Assembly: GCF_022919175.1 (NCBI RefSeq)
Contig: NZ_CP095043.1
Span: 248,001-312,000, forward strand
Source: Leucobacter rhizosphaerae
Lineage (GTDB): Bacteria; Actinomycetota; Actinomycetes; Actinomycetales; Microbacteriaceae
Direction: 5' to 3'
DNA length: 64,000 bases
Shown: piece by piece, positions 52,292 through 60,751 of the stretch
Position numbering within the stretch: position 1 is the first letter of the stretch
Layout of the letters: every line of letters begins with the position of its first letter
Notes under the pieces: generated by a model
What the model was told of the DNA's origin: nothing
The model's database searches: none
What the model saw: only the letters and a program-made list of their open reading frames with translations
Program-made: the position numbers and the translations under genes

Positions 52292-53011
52292 ATGTCCGAA
52301 ACCGTCGCACGCAAGCGCCGCGTCCTGCTTAAGCTCTCGGGAGAGGCCTTCGGCGGCGGCACCCTCGGGGTGAATCCGGACGTGGTCAGCCAGATCGCGC
52401 GTGAGATCGCCGCGGCGATGGAGAGCGCGGAAGTCGCCGTGGTCGTGGGCGGCGGCAACTTCTTCCGCGGTGCCGAGCTCTCGCAGCGCGGCATGGATCG
52501 CTCCCGCGCCGACTACATGGGCATGCTGGGCACGGTGATGAACGCGCTGGCGCTCCAGGACTTCCTGGAACAGGCCGGGGTCTCGAGCCGCGTCCAGTCC
52601 GCGATCACCATGACCCAGGTGGCGGAGACCTACATCCCGCTCCGCGCGGTCCGGCACCTCGAGAAGGGGCGCGTCGTCATCTTCGGCGCGGGCGCCGGGC
52701 TGCCGTACTTCTCGACCGACACCGTCGCGGCGCAGCGTGCGCTCGAGATCCGCGCCGATGAGGTGCTCGTCGCCAAGAACGGCGTCGACGGCGTCTACAC
52801 GGCCGATCCGAACCAGGATCCCGACGCCACGCTCATCAGCGAGATCAGTTACAACGACGCGCTGGTCCGCGGCCTCAAGGTGGTCGACTCGACCGCCTTC
52901 AGCCTCTGCATGGACAACGGCATGCCAATGCGCGTGTTCGGTATGGAACCCGCCGGAAATGTCACCGAGGCCCTCCGCGGGGCAAAGCTCGGCACCCTCG
53001 TTCACCGCTAA
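52292..53011 (+). CDS. pyrH: Uridylate kinase (UMP kinase)
   Basis: A 239-residue bacterial UMP kinase of the amino-acid-kinase fold, making UDP for nucleotide and cell-wall precursor synthesis. The family blocks [39 protein letters not shown] and [12 protein letters not shown] are all visible and the length is normal. ATG 52292 follows AGGAGAT. The next gene, frr, starts 36 bp on; the order pyrH-frr-cdsA is standard. Confidence 0.97.
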   Translation: MSETVARKRRVLLKLSGEAFGGGTLGVNPDVVSQIAREIAAAMESAEVAVVVGGGNFFRGAELSQRGMDRSRADYMGMLGTVMNALALQDFLEQAGVSSRVQSAITMTQVAETYIPLRAVRHLEKGRVVIFGAGAGLPYFSTDTVAAQRALEIRADEVLVAKNGVDGVYTADPNQDPDATLISEISYNDALVRGLKVVDSTAFSLCMDNGMPMRVFGMEPAGNVTEALRGAKLGTLVHR

Positions 53012-53046
53012 GCTGGACTGACGCACAACTTCTGAAGGGGTACACC

Positions 53047-53601
53047 GTGATTGACGACATCTTCGCAGACGTGAAAGACCGCATGACCAAGGCGGTCGAG
53101 TCGGCCAAGGAGAGTTTCGCCACGGTGCGAACGGGACGCGCGAACCCCTCGCTGCTGCAGGGGGTGCAGGTCGACTACTACGGCACGCCGACCCCGCTGC
53201 CGCAGCTCGCCTCGGTGCAGAACCAGGATGCGCGCAGCCTCCTCGTCACCCCCTACGACAAGGGTGCGATGAAAGACATCGAGCAGGCCATCCGCGACAT
53301 GCCGAACCTCGGGGCCAACCCGTCGAACGACGGCAACGTGATCCGCCTCTCCCTGCCGGAGCTGACCCAGGAGCGCCGCAAGGACTTCGTCAAGATCGTG
53401 AAGGCGAAGGCTGAAGACGCCCGCGTCGCTGTGCGCAACGTGCGCCGTCACGGCAAGGACGAGTTCGACGCGCTGAAGAGCGAGGTCGGAGAGGACGAGC
53501 TCGCTCGCGCCGAGAAGGAGCTCGAGACGCTCACCAAGCAGTTCATCGATCAGATCGATGAGGCCTTGAAGCGCAAAGAAGCCGAGTTGCTGGAGGTCTA
53601 G
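53047..53601 (+). CDS. frr: Ribosome recycling factor
   Basis: A 184-residue RRF, which with EF-G splits post-termination ribosomes. The conserved [19 protein letters not shown] and [14 protein letters not shown] blocks are present. GTG 53047 follows GAAGGGG. It is followed 5 bp later by cdsA in the same operon. Confidence 0.97.
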   Translation: MIDDIFADVKDRMTKAVESAKESFATVRTGRANPSLLQGVQVDYYGTPTPLPQLASVQNQDARSLLVTPYDKGAMKDIEQAIRDMPNLGANPSNDGNVIRLSLPELTQERRKDFVKIVKAKAEDARVAVRNVRRHGKDEFDALKSEVGEDELARAEKELETLTKQFIDQIDEALKRKEAELLEV

Positions 53602-53606
53602 CGGCG

Positions 53607-54527
53607 ATGGCGGGTGCCGACCGGCGAGACGAGCTCAGGGCGCACCTGGAATCCACGCGCGCGCAGCTGGAAGCGACCAACGCCAAAATCGAAGCGCGTG
53701 CGGGGCGCAACCTCGTCTTCGCGATCGGTTCGGGGCTCCTCTTCGGAGGCGTGTTCCTCGTAAGCCTGCTGCTCGTGAAGCAGATCTTCGCCCTGCTCGT
53801 CGCGATCCTAGTGGCCATCGCCCTCGTAGAACTCGCGTCGGCATTCAGCGTCGCGGGCCGTCGGGTGCCTCGAATCGGCGTGGTCCTCGGAGGACTCCTG
53901 GTGGTCGTCGGCGCCTACTTCTGGGGAGCGGAGGGCATGCTCCTCGGGCTCTTCGCGGGCTCCATTCTCCTGACGGTCTGGCGCCTCATCGAGGGCCTCG
54001 TGCCGCGATGGGAGACCCCGCCGCGCACCCTCATCCGTGACGTCTTCTCCGGTCTCTTCACGCTCGTCTACGTCGCGTTCCTCGCCAGCTTCACCGTGCT
54101 GCTCGTGGCGGCCGAGAACGGCCAGTGGTGGGTCTTCGCCCTCGTCCTCATCGTCGTGTCGGTCGACGTGGGTGCCTACGCCGCCGGAGTGACCCTCGGC
54201 AAGCACAAGATGACGCCTCGGATCAGCCCGAACAAGACCTGGGAGGGGTTCGCCGGAGCCGCGATCGTCGCCATGGCGGTTGGGGTCGCCGTGACCGTGC
54301 TCGCACTCGACCAGCCCTGGTGGGTCGGGATCATCCTCGGCATCGTGGTGCTCTTCACCGCCACGGGGGGAGACCTCACCGAGTCCCTCATCAAACGCAA
54401 CTTGGGAGTGAAAGACATGAGCAGCTGGATCCCGGGCCACGGAGGGTTCCTCGACCGTCTCGATTCACTGCTGCCCTCCGCCGTCGGCGTCTACGGTGTC
54501 GCCCTGGTACTGGGGGCCGTGTCGTGA
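53607..54527 (+). CDS. cdsA: Phosphatidate cytidylyltransferase
   Basis: A 306-residue integral membrane enzyme that makes CDP-diacylglycerol for phospholipid synthesis. About eight transmembrane segments follow a charged N-terminal coil of about 40 residues. The C-terminal family signature is visible (LIKRNLGVKDMSSWIPGHGG, then DRLDSL). The stop overlaps the GTG of the DivIVA-like gene (GTGA), so lipid synthesis and that gene are coupled in translation. Confidence 0.95.
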   Translation: MAGADRRDELRAHLESTRAQLEATNAKIEARAGRNLVFAIGSGLLFGGVFLVSLLLVKQIFALLVAILVAIALVELASAFSVAGRRVPRIGVVLGGLLVVVGAYFWGAEGMLLGLFAGSILLTVWRLIEGLVPRWETPPRTLIRDVFSGLFTLVYVAFLASFTVLLVAAENGQWWVFALVLIVVSVDVGAYAAGVTLGKHKMTPRISPNKTWEGFAGAAIVAMAVGVAVTVLALDQPWWVGIILGIVVLFTATGGDLTESLIKRNLGVKDMSSWIPGHGGFLDRLDSLLPSAVGVYGVALVLGAVS

Positions 54528-55129
54528 GCCCTCGCTCCCAGGGTGCGGGGAAGAAGTCCGGGCAGAATGGGGTGGTGCACACCGCGTTCCCCCTCGCTCC
54601 CAAACGTCAGGTCGGCTACCACCAGGATCAGGTCGACGCGTTCCTCGACCGCGCTCGGTCGACGTACGAGGGCGGAGCGGTGCCCGATGGGGCCATCACC
54701 GCGGAAGAGGTCCGCCGCACCGCCTTCGGCGTGCGTCGCGGGGGATATTCTCCGCGCTACGTCGACGCCGCGATGGATCGCCTCGAGGAGGTCTTCTTCG
54801 AGCGGGAGCGTCGCGTGCGTGTGCGCGCCGACGGCGAGGACCAGTGGTGGGACGAGACCCGGCAGCTGCTGTCCGAGGTGCGCGGTCGGTTGCAGCGGCC
54901 GCGCGGCAAGCGCTTCCGGCGACGTGGCCTGTTCGCCACGGGGTACCGTCGCTCACAGGTCGACGCCTTCCTCGACCGGGTCGCGAAGATGTTCGAGAAC
55001 CGCGAGCTCGGCCTCGCTCCCGCCGAGGTGCGCGATGTGGTGTTCCACTCGCAGTGGCGGGGGTACGACGAGGATCAGGTCGACGCGCTGCTCGACGGGG
55101 TCGTCGAGCTGATCCTGTCCACGCGCTGA
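54524..55129 (+). CDS. DivIVA-domain-containing protein with four DivI1A-type repeats
   Basis: A 201-residue protein built from four copies of the DivI1A-like motif: GYHQDQVDAFLDRA, GYSPRYVDAAMDRL, GYRRSQVDAFLDRV and GYDEDQVDALLDGV. Each resembles the membrane-curvature-sensing hook of DivIVA/Wag31, but the long coiled coil of true DivIVA is absent. It might bind membranes or partner with coiled-coil polar proteins such as the one at 57552-60494. GTG 54524 overlaps the cdsA stop; an alternative GTG at 54572 exists. Confidence 0.8.
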   Translation: MSPRSQGAGKKSGQNGVVHTAFPLAPKRQVGYHQDQVDAFLDRARSTYEGGAVPDGAITAEEVRRTAFGVRRGGYSPRYVDAAMDRLEEVFFERERRVRVRADGEDQWWDETRQLLSEVRGRLQRPRGKRFRRRGLFATGYRRSQVDAFLDRVAKMFENRELGLAPAEVRDVVFHSQWRGYDEDQVDALLDGVVELILSTR

Positions 55130-55158
55130 TGCTGTGCGGCGCGCCCGGTTCCGCGGCA

Positions 55159-55187
55159 TTGAGTGATTCCGCGGCCTGAGATAGAAT
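55159..55187 (+). promoter_or_regulatory. Promoter of the transglycosylase-like gene
   Basis: TTGAGT (55159-55164) and TAGAAT (55182-55187) are separated by exactly 17 bp, a good sigma-70-type pair. The start codon is 9 bp after the -10 box, so the mRNA has little or no leader. Confidence 0.6.
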
Positions 55188-55196
55188 CGTTACATT

Positions 55197-55832
55197 GTGG
55201 CTGTGCAACCTTCTTCCTCCGTGTCCTTCAGGTCCCGCTTCCGGGCACCCGTCGCCGTGATCGCAGTGGCCGGGTTCCTCGGTGCGGCCGTCGTGGCCCC
55301 GTTCGCGATGCCGAGCGCCTCGGCCGACGCCGAGACCATGGCGTTCCAAGCGCGGATCCACCAGGAGTTCGTGCCGAACGTCTCCGCCGAGGCCGACCTC
55401 GTCTTCACCGATGTGTCGGTGGTGGAGCTGCCCGACCCCGAAGAGGAACGGCTGAGACTGGAAGCCGAGGCCGCGGCCAAGGCTGCCGAGGAGGCGAAGG
55501 CGTCCGCCGCGAAGCAGGCGACGACTCCCTCCGCACCGCCCCGGTACGAGGGCGGCGGCTCACCGGCCGAGTGGATGGCGGCCGCGGGGATCGCGGAGGC
55601 CGACTGGGGGTACGTGGACTTCATCGCCTCGAAGGAGAGCGGCTGGAACCCGAACGCGACGAACGCGAGCTCTGGCGCCTGCGGGCTGATCCAGGCGTAC
55701 CCGTGCAGCAAGGTGCCGGGGAGCGGATACAACCCAGTCGACAACCTCGTCTGGGCGAATGGCTACGCCGTCGGACGCTATGGCAGCTGGGCAGCGGCCT
55801 ACGCGTTCTGGACCGCTAACCACTGGTGGTAG
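55197..55832 (+). CDS. Secreted transglycosylase/lysozyme-like protein
   Basis: A 211-residue exported protein. An N-terminal signal (residues about 15-42, ending near SASADAE), an Ala/Glu/Lys-rich coil (80-105) and a C-terminal lysozyme-fold domain (about 125-211) are visible. The catalytic Glu is in ASKESGWNP and the GACGLIQAYPCSK block follows, as in actinobacterial SLT-type transglycosylases that cleave peptidoglycan glycan strands. Two cysteines in that block may form a disulfide. It is transcribed from the promoter just upstream. Confidence 0.85.
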   Translation: MAVQPSSSVSFRSRFRAPVAVIAVAGFLGAAVVAPFAMPSASADAETMAFQARIHQEFVPNVSAEADLVFTDVSVVELPDPEEERLRLEAEAAAKAAEEAKASAAKQATTPSAPPRYEGGGSPAEWMAAAGIAEADWGYVDFIASKESGWNPNATNASSGACGLIQAYPCSKVPGSGYNPVDNLVWANGYAVGRYGSWAAAYAFWTANHWW

Positions 55833-55844
55833 TCCACCGTTCTC

Positions 55845-56126
55845 ATGGGGCGTAAGCACCGCAGGGCGCCGTCCGACCCGGCGGGCGACGTGACCCGGCT
55901 CGCTCACGGCGGCGCGCGCACCGAGACTCGTCGGGGCGTCGAGTGGGTCGTGCGCGACATCCCGGCGCACCGCGCTGAGAAAGCGTACCGGTGCCCGGTC
56001 TGCAGCAACGAAGTGCCCCCGGGTCAGGCCCACATCGTCGCATGGCACGCCGAGCACTTCTTCGGCGACGAGGCGGCGATGCGGGATCGCCGTCACTACC
56101 ACGCGCACTGCTGGCGCCTGGCGTGA
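55845..56126 (+). CDS. Small conserved zinc-finger-like protein
   Basis: A 93-residue basic protein. CPVC in the middle and a histidine-rich C-terminus (AWHAEHFFG, YHAHC) give a likely metal site, recalling treble-clef/HNH-like fingers. Actinobacterial homologues are often labelled ATP/GTP-binding protein without evidence. It starts 12 bp after the transglycosylase gene and probably shares its transcript. Function unknown. Confidence 0.65.
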   Translation: MGRKHRRAPSDPAGDVTRLAHGGARTETRRGVEWVVRDIPAHRAEKAYRCPVCSNEVPPGQAHIVAWHAEHFFGDEAAMRDRRHYHAHCWRLA

Positions 56127-56133
56127 CCTCCCG

Positions 56134-56664
56134 CTAGAAGAGCGTCGGGGGAGCCGCGGGCTGCTCGAGCGAGATCTCGGGGCTCGGAGCCGCGACGCGA
56201 CCCGCGAGGCCCGGTCCGTGCTCCGGATCCCGACCCGCCTGGAACGCGGTGGCGGCCGCTCGCGCTCGTAGATCCGCCGCTTCGTTGAGCGGGTGCCCCG
56301 CGTGCCCCTTGACCCACTCGAAGCTCACCCGACGACCCACGAGGGCCGCATCCAGCTGCTCGAGGAGGTCGCGGTTCAGCACCGGCTTGCCGTCGGCCTT
56401 CCGCCAGCCGCGGCGCTTCCAGCCGGGCATCCACTGGGTGACCGAGTTGATCACGTACTGACTGTCGCAGAGCACGTGCAGCGGCTCATCGGCGCGGTCC
56501 GCGGTGGCGTGCAGCAGATCGAGCACCGCCATGAGCTCACCCTGGTTGTTGGTGGCGCGGGGCCAGCCGCCGGCGCGCCACTGGCCGTCATCGACGACCC
56601 AGGCCCACCCCGCAGGGCCGGGGTTCCCGAGAGCCGAACCGTCCGCTGCCGCTGTGAGAGTCAT
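56134..56664 (-). CDS. rnhA: Ribonuclease HI
   Basis: A 176-residue RNase HI, which removes RNA from RNA/DNA hybrids. The four carboxylates are visible in order: DGSALGNPGPAGW (Asp), NNQGELMA (Glu), CDSQYVI (Asp) and NEAADLRAR (Asp). A C-terminal tail of about 30 residues, rich in Pro/Ala, is extra. ATG 56664 lies right at a hexamer repeat tract in its upstream region. It is convergent with the small gene before it. Confidence 0.93.
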   Translation of the reverse strand: MTLTAAADGSALGNPGPAGWAWVVDDGQWRAGGWPRATNNQGELMAVLDLLHATADRADEPLHVLCDSQYVINSVTQWMPGWKRRGWRKADGKPVLNRDLLEQLDAALVGRRVSFEWVKGHAGHPLNEAADLRARAAATAFQAGRDPEHGPGLAGRVAAPSPEISLEQPAAPPTLF

Positions 56665-56679
56665 ACTCCCATCCTGCCA

Positions 56680-56720
56680 GAGACGGAGACGGAGACGGAG
56701 ACGGAGCCGGAGCCGGAGCC
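56680..56720. repeat. GGAGAC/GGAGCC hexamer tract
   Basis: About seven consecutive 6-bp units, first GGAGAC and then GGAGCC, lying just upstream of rnhA and before the hydrolase gene. A simple repeat that may change length by slippage and so alter the rnhA promoter spacing. Confidence 0.7.
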
Positions 56721-56800
56721 TGTGCCGAAGCCAAGTGCGGCGAGCGGCTAGGCTGGGTCGGGTCTGCCACATGCACCGCGTGATCCCGAGGAGGACGAAC

Positions 56801-57538
56801 ATGGCGAAGATCTCGAGCAATACGGTGCTCCGCGCGCGCCGCGAAGACATCGCATTCACGACCGCCGATGGGCTGACGCTCGTGGGGGAGTTGGCCGTAC
56901 CGGAAGATCGGGAACCGGCGGCGACCCTCGTCACCCTGCACCCGCTGCCCACGGCAGGCGGGTTCATGGACTCCCACATTCTCCGCAAGGCTGCGAACCG
57001 ACTGCCCGAACTCGCGGATCTCGCGGTGTTGCGCTTCAACACGCGCGGCACGACCTCACCGCGCGGCACGAGCGAGGGCACCTTCGGTGATGGCATCGAC
57101 GAGCGCGCCGACGTGGCCGCGGCGATGGCGTTCGTTCGGGATCGCGGGCTCCCGCGGCCGTGGCTGCTCGGGTGGTCGTTCGGCACCGAACTCGCCCTGA
57201 AGTACGGTCTTGAGCACCCCATTGAGGGGGCGATCCTGCTCTCGCCGCCGCTCCATCGCGCGACCGAGGCGGATCTGCGCGCCTGGAACGACGCGGAAGC
57301 GGAGCTCGTCGCGCTGATCCCCGAGTTCGACGACTACCTGCGGCCCGAGGCCGCGGCGGAACGGTTCGCCGCGGTGCCGCGCGCGCGGCTCATCCCCGTC
57401 GACGGCGGAAAGCACCTGTGGGTGGGGGAGCAACAGACCAGTCGGGTGCTCGACGAGATCGTCGGCACGGTCGGCACGGCGCCGACGCCGCTGCCGCGCG
57501 AGGTCGACGAGGATCGCGTCGCGCCACCCTCGGAGTGA
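56801..57538 (+). CDS. Alpha/beta hydrolase
   Basis: A 245-residue cytoplasmic alpha/beta-hydrolase. The nucleophile elbow reads GWSFGTE (serine), preceded by FNTRGTTSPRGTSEG, the oxyanion-side loop found in the dienelactone-hydrolase/YfbR-like group; a late GGKHLWVG provides the catalytic His. ATG 56801 follows GAGGAGG. The frame is open further upstream, with another ATG at 56771, but the ribosome site decides the start. The substrate is unknown. Confidence 0.82.
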   Translation: MAKISSNTVLRARREDIAFTTADGLTLVGELAVPEDREPAATLVTLHPLPTAGGFMDSHILRKAANRLPELADLAVLRFNTRGTTSPRGTSEGTFGDGIDERADVAAAMAFVRDRGLPRPWLLGWSFGTELALKYGLEHPIEGAILLSPPLHRATEADLRAWNDAEAELVALIPEFDDYLRPEAAAERFAAVPRARLIPVDGGKHLWVGEQQTSRVLDEIVGTVGTAPTPLPREVDEDRVAPPSE

Positions 57539-57551
57539 CGCCGACCATGCG

Positions 57552-60494
57552 TCAGCCCTGCTGCGGTGGGATCCGCTCGATCGGAGTGGTCTCGTCGCTC
57601 GCGGACTCGGGGACCGGCGCGGCGTCCGCATCTGAGGGAGTCGCGGGCGTCTCGGGCGTCGTGGCCGCCGCGGCATCGGACGCTGCCGCCTCCACGAACG
57701 CGGCGTCGGTCGCTTCGGCGACGGGACGCTCCACGAGTCGGCCGGCCACCGTGCTCATCTTCTGAGCATTGGTGATGACCTCGCCGAGGCTCTCGAAGTA
57801 ACGAGCCACCGCTCCGCGCTCGACCTTCAGCTGGGTCATGCGATCCTCTGCTGCGGCGAGCACCTTAGTCGCACGGTCCTCGGCCGCGGCGAACGTGGTC
57901 TGCGCGCGACGCTCGGCCTCCAGGATCGTCTCGGCGGCCTGACGCTCAGCGTCGGCGCGGAGCGAGCGTGCGATCTGCGTCGCATCGAGGGTGATCCTCT
58001 CGTACTCGTCGCGCGCGGCGGCGAGCTGGGTCCGGAGCTCCTCGAGCTCGCGGGTCGTCGCCTCGATCTCGAGCCGCGAGGCCTCGGCGGCCTCGTGCTG
58101 GCGCGCGGCCAGTTCCTGCTCGACCTGCTCGCGCTGCTGGGTCGAGGAGGTCTTGAACGCGAGGGTGTCGGTCTCGATCTGCTCCCGCAGCGCCCGCGCC
58201 GCGTCCTCCGCGTCGGCGCGGAGCTGCCCGAGCCGCGCCTCCTCGGACGCGCGGTACTCGGCGAGTTCGGCAACGGTGTCGGCGCGGAGGAGATCCGTCT
58301 CCTCGGTCACCGCCGCGCGCTTCGCGGCCACCTCGCGGTCGATCTCCGCGGTGGCGGCCTCACGCTGCTGCGTGAGGTCGGCCTCGTGCTGCGCGAGCGA
58401 GGCGGCGATCCCGCGCTGGTGCTCGTCGCGCTCGCGGGTGACGTCGGCGTCGAGGGCGAGCCGCTCCCGTTCGATCTGCAGTTCGAGCGATTCGCGCTCG
58501 AGACCGAGCGCGGCCGCGGCCTCGGCACCCTCGATCCGCTGCTGCTCGGCGGCGGCGGCGCGCTCGTCGTCAAGACGCTGCTGGTGCTCGCGGAGCTGGG
58601 TGGCGATGCGCTCGGTGTGCATCGTGGACTCGTCCGCGATGCGCGCCTCGTGCTCGGCGCGCGCGGTCGCGATCTCGCGCTCGACCGCGCGGCGCTCGGC
58701 GGCGAGTTCGCCCTCGTGCACCCCGAGCTCGGACTCGATCTTCGAGCGGTGCTCCTCCCACTCCGCGATGAGGCGATCCTGGTGATCGGCGAGTTCGGTG
58801 CCGATCGTGGTGTCGTGCGCTTCGCGCTCGGCGGCGATGCGGCTGTCATGGGTCTCGCGCTCGGCGGCGAGTTCGGCATCGAGAGCCGTGCGGGCCGCCG
58901 CGAGCGCAGCGTCGTGCTCGGCCTGCTCGCGGGCGATCGCGGTGTCGTGGGTCGCGCGTTCCTCGGCGAGCCCGGAGCGATGCGCATCCAGTTCATCGGC
59001 GATCGTGGTGTCGTGGAGCTCACGCTCGGCGGCGATCGCGGCCTCATGGTTCGCTCGCTCCTCAGCGATGCGCGCCTCGTGGCGTGCGCGCTCCTCCGCG
59101 AGTCGCGACTCGTGCGCGGCCAGTTCTTCGCTCAGACGGGTGCTCTGAAGCTCGTCCGCGTTGCTCAACCGGACCTCGTGCTCCAGGGTCTCGGCGCGAA
59201 GCTGATGGTCGTGCGCCGTGCGCTCTTCCGCGATCGTGTGCTCGTGGAGTGCCCGCTCGGAGGTGAGCTGCTCGGTGTGCGCGGCGAGTGCTGCGGCGAG
59301 CCGGACCTCCTGCGCCTCGCGGATCGCACCGAGCTCGGCCTCCTGCTCGGCGCGCGTCTCGGCGAGCTCGGCGCGCGCCTGCTCGTCAGCTCGGGCTCGC
59401 TCGCGGGCGCCCTGCTCGGCGAGGGTGCGCAGTTCGCTCTGCTGGGCTTCCAGCTCCCGCGCGATGGTCGCCTCGTGCTGGAAGCGCTCCTGCGTGATGC
59501 GGTCGGTGTGGGCCTGCAATTCGGTCGCGAGGGCGCGGTCGTGCTGATCGCGCTCGGTCGCGAGTGCCGCGTCATGCGCGCTGCGCTCCTGGGCGATCCT
59601 GCCCCGGAGGTCCTCGATCTCGGCGTCCAGCGCCCTGCGCTGGGACGCGATCCCGGCCTCGAGTTCGCGCTGCTGTTCCGTGTACCGTGCCTCGAGCTCG
59701 GCCTCCTCGCGCTGGCGCTTCGCCTCGAACTCGGCACGGGCGCGCTCGCCCTCCTGCACGAGACGGGCGCGCTCGAGCTCTGCTTCGCGCTCGCTCTCGG
59801 CGCGTCGGCGCTCGAACGCGGCGGCGTGGGTCTCCGTCTCCTCGCGGAGCTCAGCGGCGGCGATCGCGGCATCGGCGGCGATCCGCTCGGCCTCCGCGGC
59901 CGTGGCCGCGAGGGTCGCCTGGGCGTCGCGCTGCGCGGCCTCGCGGGTCGAGATGGCCTCGCGTTCCGCCGACGCGCGGGTCAGCTCGGCGGTCCGCTGC
60001 GCCTCGGCGAGCAGGCGCTCGCGCTCGGCGTTCGCCGAGGCGCTCTGCTGCGCGACATCACTGCGCGCACCAGTGATGATGATCTCGGCCTGCTCATTCG
60101 CGGAGCTCAGGAGGTCGTCGGCGCGCTGCTGCGCCTGCGTGAGCACTCGCGTGCTCTCCTCCTCCGACGACCGGCGCAGCTTCTCGGCGTCGAGGTCGGC
60201 CTGCGCCATCAGCCGCTGGGCGTGATCCTCCGCCACCTTCAGGCTCTTCTCGACCCGCAGGCCGAGCCCGGAGTATCCGCTCGCGCCGAGTTCGGCGACC
60301 TGCTCCTGGAGGTCGCTGATCAGCTGGCGCTGCTCCTGCCCGACGTTCGTCGCCTGCTGGTGGGCGAGCTGCAGCGATTCGAGGTGTGTCTGGAGGGTGC
60401 TGATGTGCCCGATCAGGGCGGCGACACGCTCGTCGACCTCCTCGCGGTTGTAACCGCGGAATGCTGGGGTGAACTGCTGGGCTGATTCGGACAC
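57552..60494 (-). CDS. Giant DivIVA-like coiled-coil protein with 11-residue repeats
   Basis: A 980-residue, almost wholly coiled-coil protein. The N-terminus FTPAFRGYNREEVDERVAAL is DivIVA-like (membrane-binding motif). The coil then runs through a block of 22 consecutive 11-residue repeats (about residues 406-647) of the form H-x3-I/L-A-x-E-R-x-x. The end is a short Ala/Pro-rich tail. No transmembrane segment is present. By layout it resembles polar scaffold proteins of Actinobacteria (Wag31, Scy, FilP-like), so a role in cell-pole or septum organisation is inferred. GTG 60494 follows GGAGG. Low-complexity sequence makes homology claims weak beyond the N-terminus. Confidence 0.8.
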   Translation of the reverse strand: MSESAQQFTPAFRGYNREEVDERVAALIGHISTLQTHLESLQLAHQQATNVGQEQRQLISDLQEQVAELGASGYSGLGLRVEKSLKVAEDHAQRLMAQADLDAEKLRRSSEEESTRVLTQAQQRADDLLSSANEQAEIIITGARSDVAQQSASANAERERLLAEAQRTAELTRASAEREAISTREAAQRDAQATLAATAAEAERIAADAAIAAAELREETETHAAAFERRRAESEREAELERARLVQEGERARAEFEAKRQREEAELEARYTEQQRELEAGIASQRRALDAEIEDLRGRIAQERSAHDAALATERDQHDRALATELQAHTDRITQERFQHEATIARELEAQQSELRTLAEQGARERARADEQARAELAETRAEQEAELGAIREAQEVRLAAALAAHTEQLTSERALHEHTIAEERTAHDHQLRAETLEHEVRLSNADELQSTRLSEELAAHESRLAEERARHEARIAEERANHEAAIAAERELHDTTIADELDAHRSGLAEERATHDTAIAREQAEHDAALAAARTALDAELAAERETHDSRIAAEREAHDTTIGTELADHQDRLIAEWEEHRSKIESELGVHEGELAAERRAVEREIATARAEHEARIADESTMHTERIATQLREHQQRLDDERAAAAEQQRIEGAEAAAALGLERESLELQIERERLALDADVTRERDEHQRGIAASLAQHEADLTQQREAATAEIDREVAAKRAAVTEETDLLRADTVAELAEYRASEEARLGQLRADAEDAARALREQIETDTLAFKTSSTQQREQVEQELAARQHEAAEASRLEIEATTRELEELRTQLAAARDEYERITLDATQIARSLRADAERQAAETILEAERRAQTTFAAAEDRATKVLAAAEDRMTQLKVERGAVARYFESLGEVITNAQKMSTVAGRLVERPVAEATDAAFVEAAASDAAAATTPETPATPSDADAAPVPESASDETTPIERIPPQQG
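58554..59279 (-). repeat. 33-bp (11-codon) periodic repeat block
   Basis: Exactly 22 units of 33 bp (726 bp) encode hendecads, 19 of which begin with histidine. The units differ at the DNA level, so it is an old, selected protein periodicity rather than a recent tandem expansion. Confidence 0.85.
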
Positions 60495-60751
60495 GGGCCC
60501 TCCGGAGATGACGATGTTCCCGCTCGGGCGCAGTGATTCCGCGCCGCGGGCATACAAGGGTTCATGATAGTCCACATCGTTCCGCCATCGGGCGGCCCGC
60601 TCGCGCCGTGCGGCACGAGGCGGCACATCGGGGCGTCACTTCCATGTCTTGTACGGAAAGCTCCGGTAGCGTTGGATGTTGAGAACGACTGCCTGCAACA
60701 GCCATGCCCGCTCGGGCGCGGTGAGCCGGCGTCATGGAGTGAGGAGCCCCC

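Noticed and set aside
56680..56720. CRISPR array
   Set aside because: Six-base units without spacers; no array of 25-40-bp repeats with unique spacers was seen anywhere in the window.
58095..60485. A 796-codon plus-strand frame opposite the coiled-coil gene
   Set aside because: Its Leu/Gly/Arg repeats are the mirror of Ala/Glu/Arg codons of the real gene. The minus-strand reading has a DivIVA-like N-terminus and a ribosome site.
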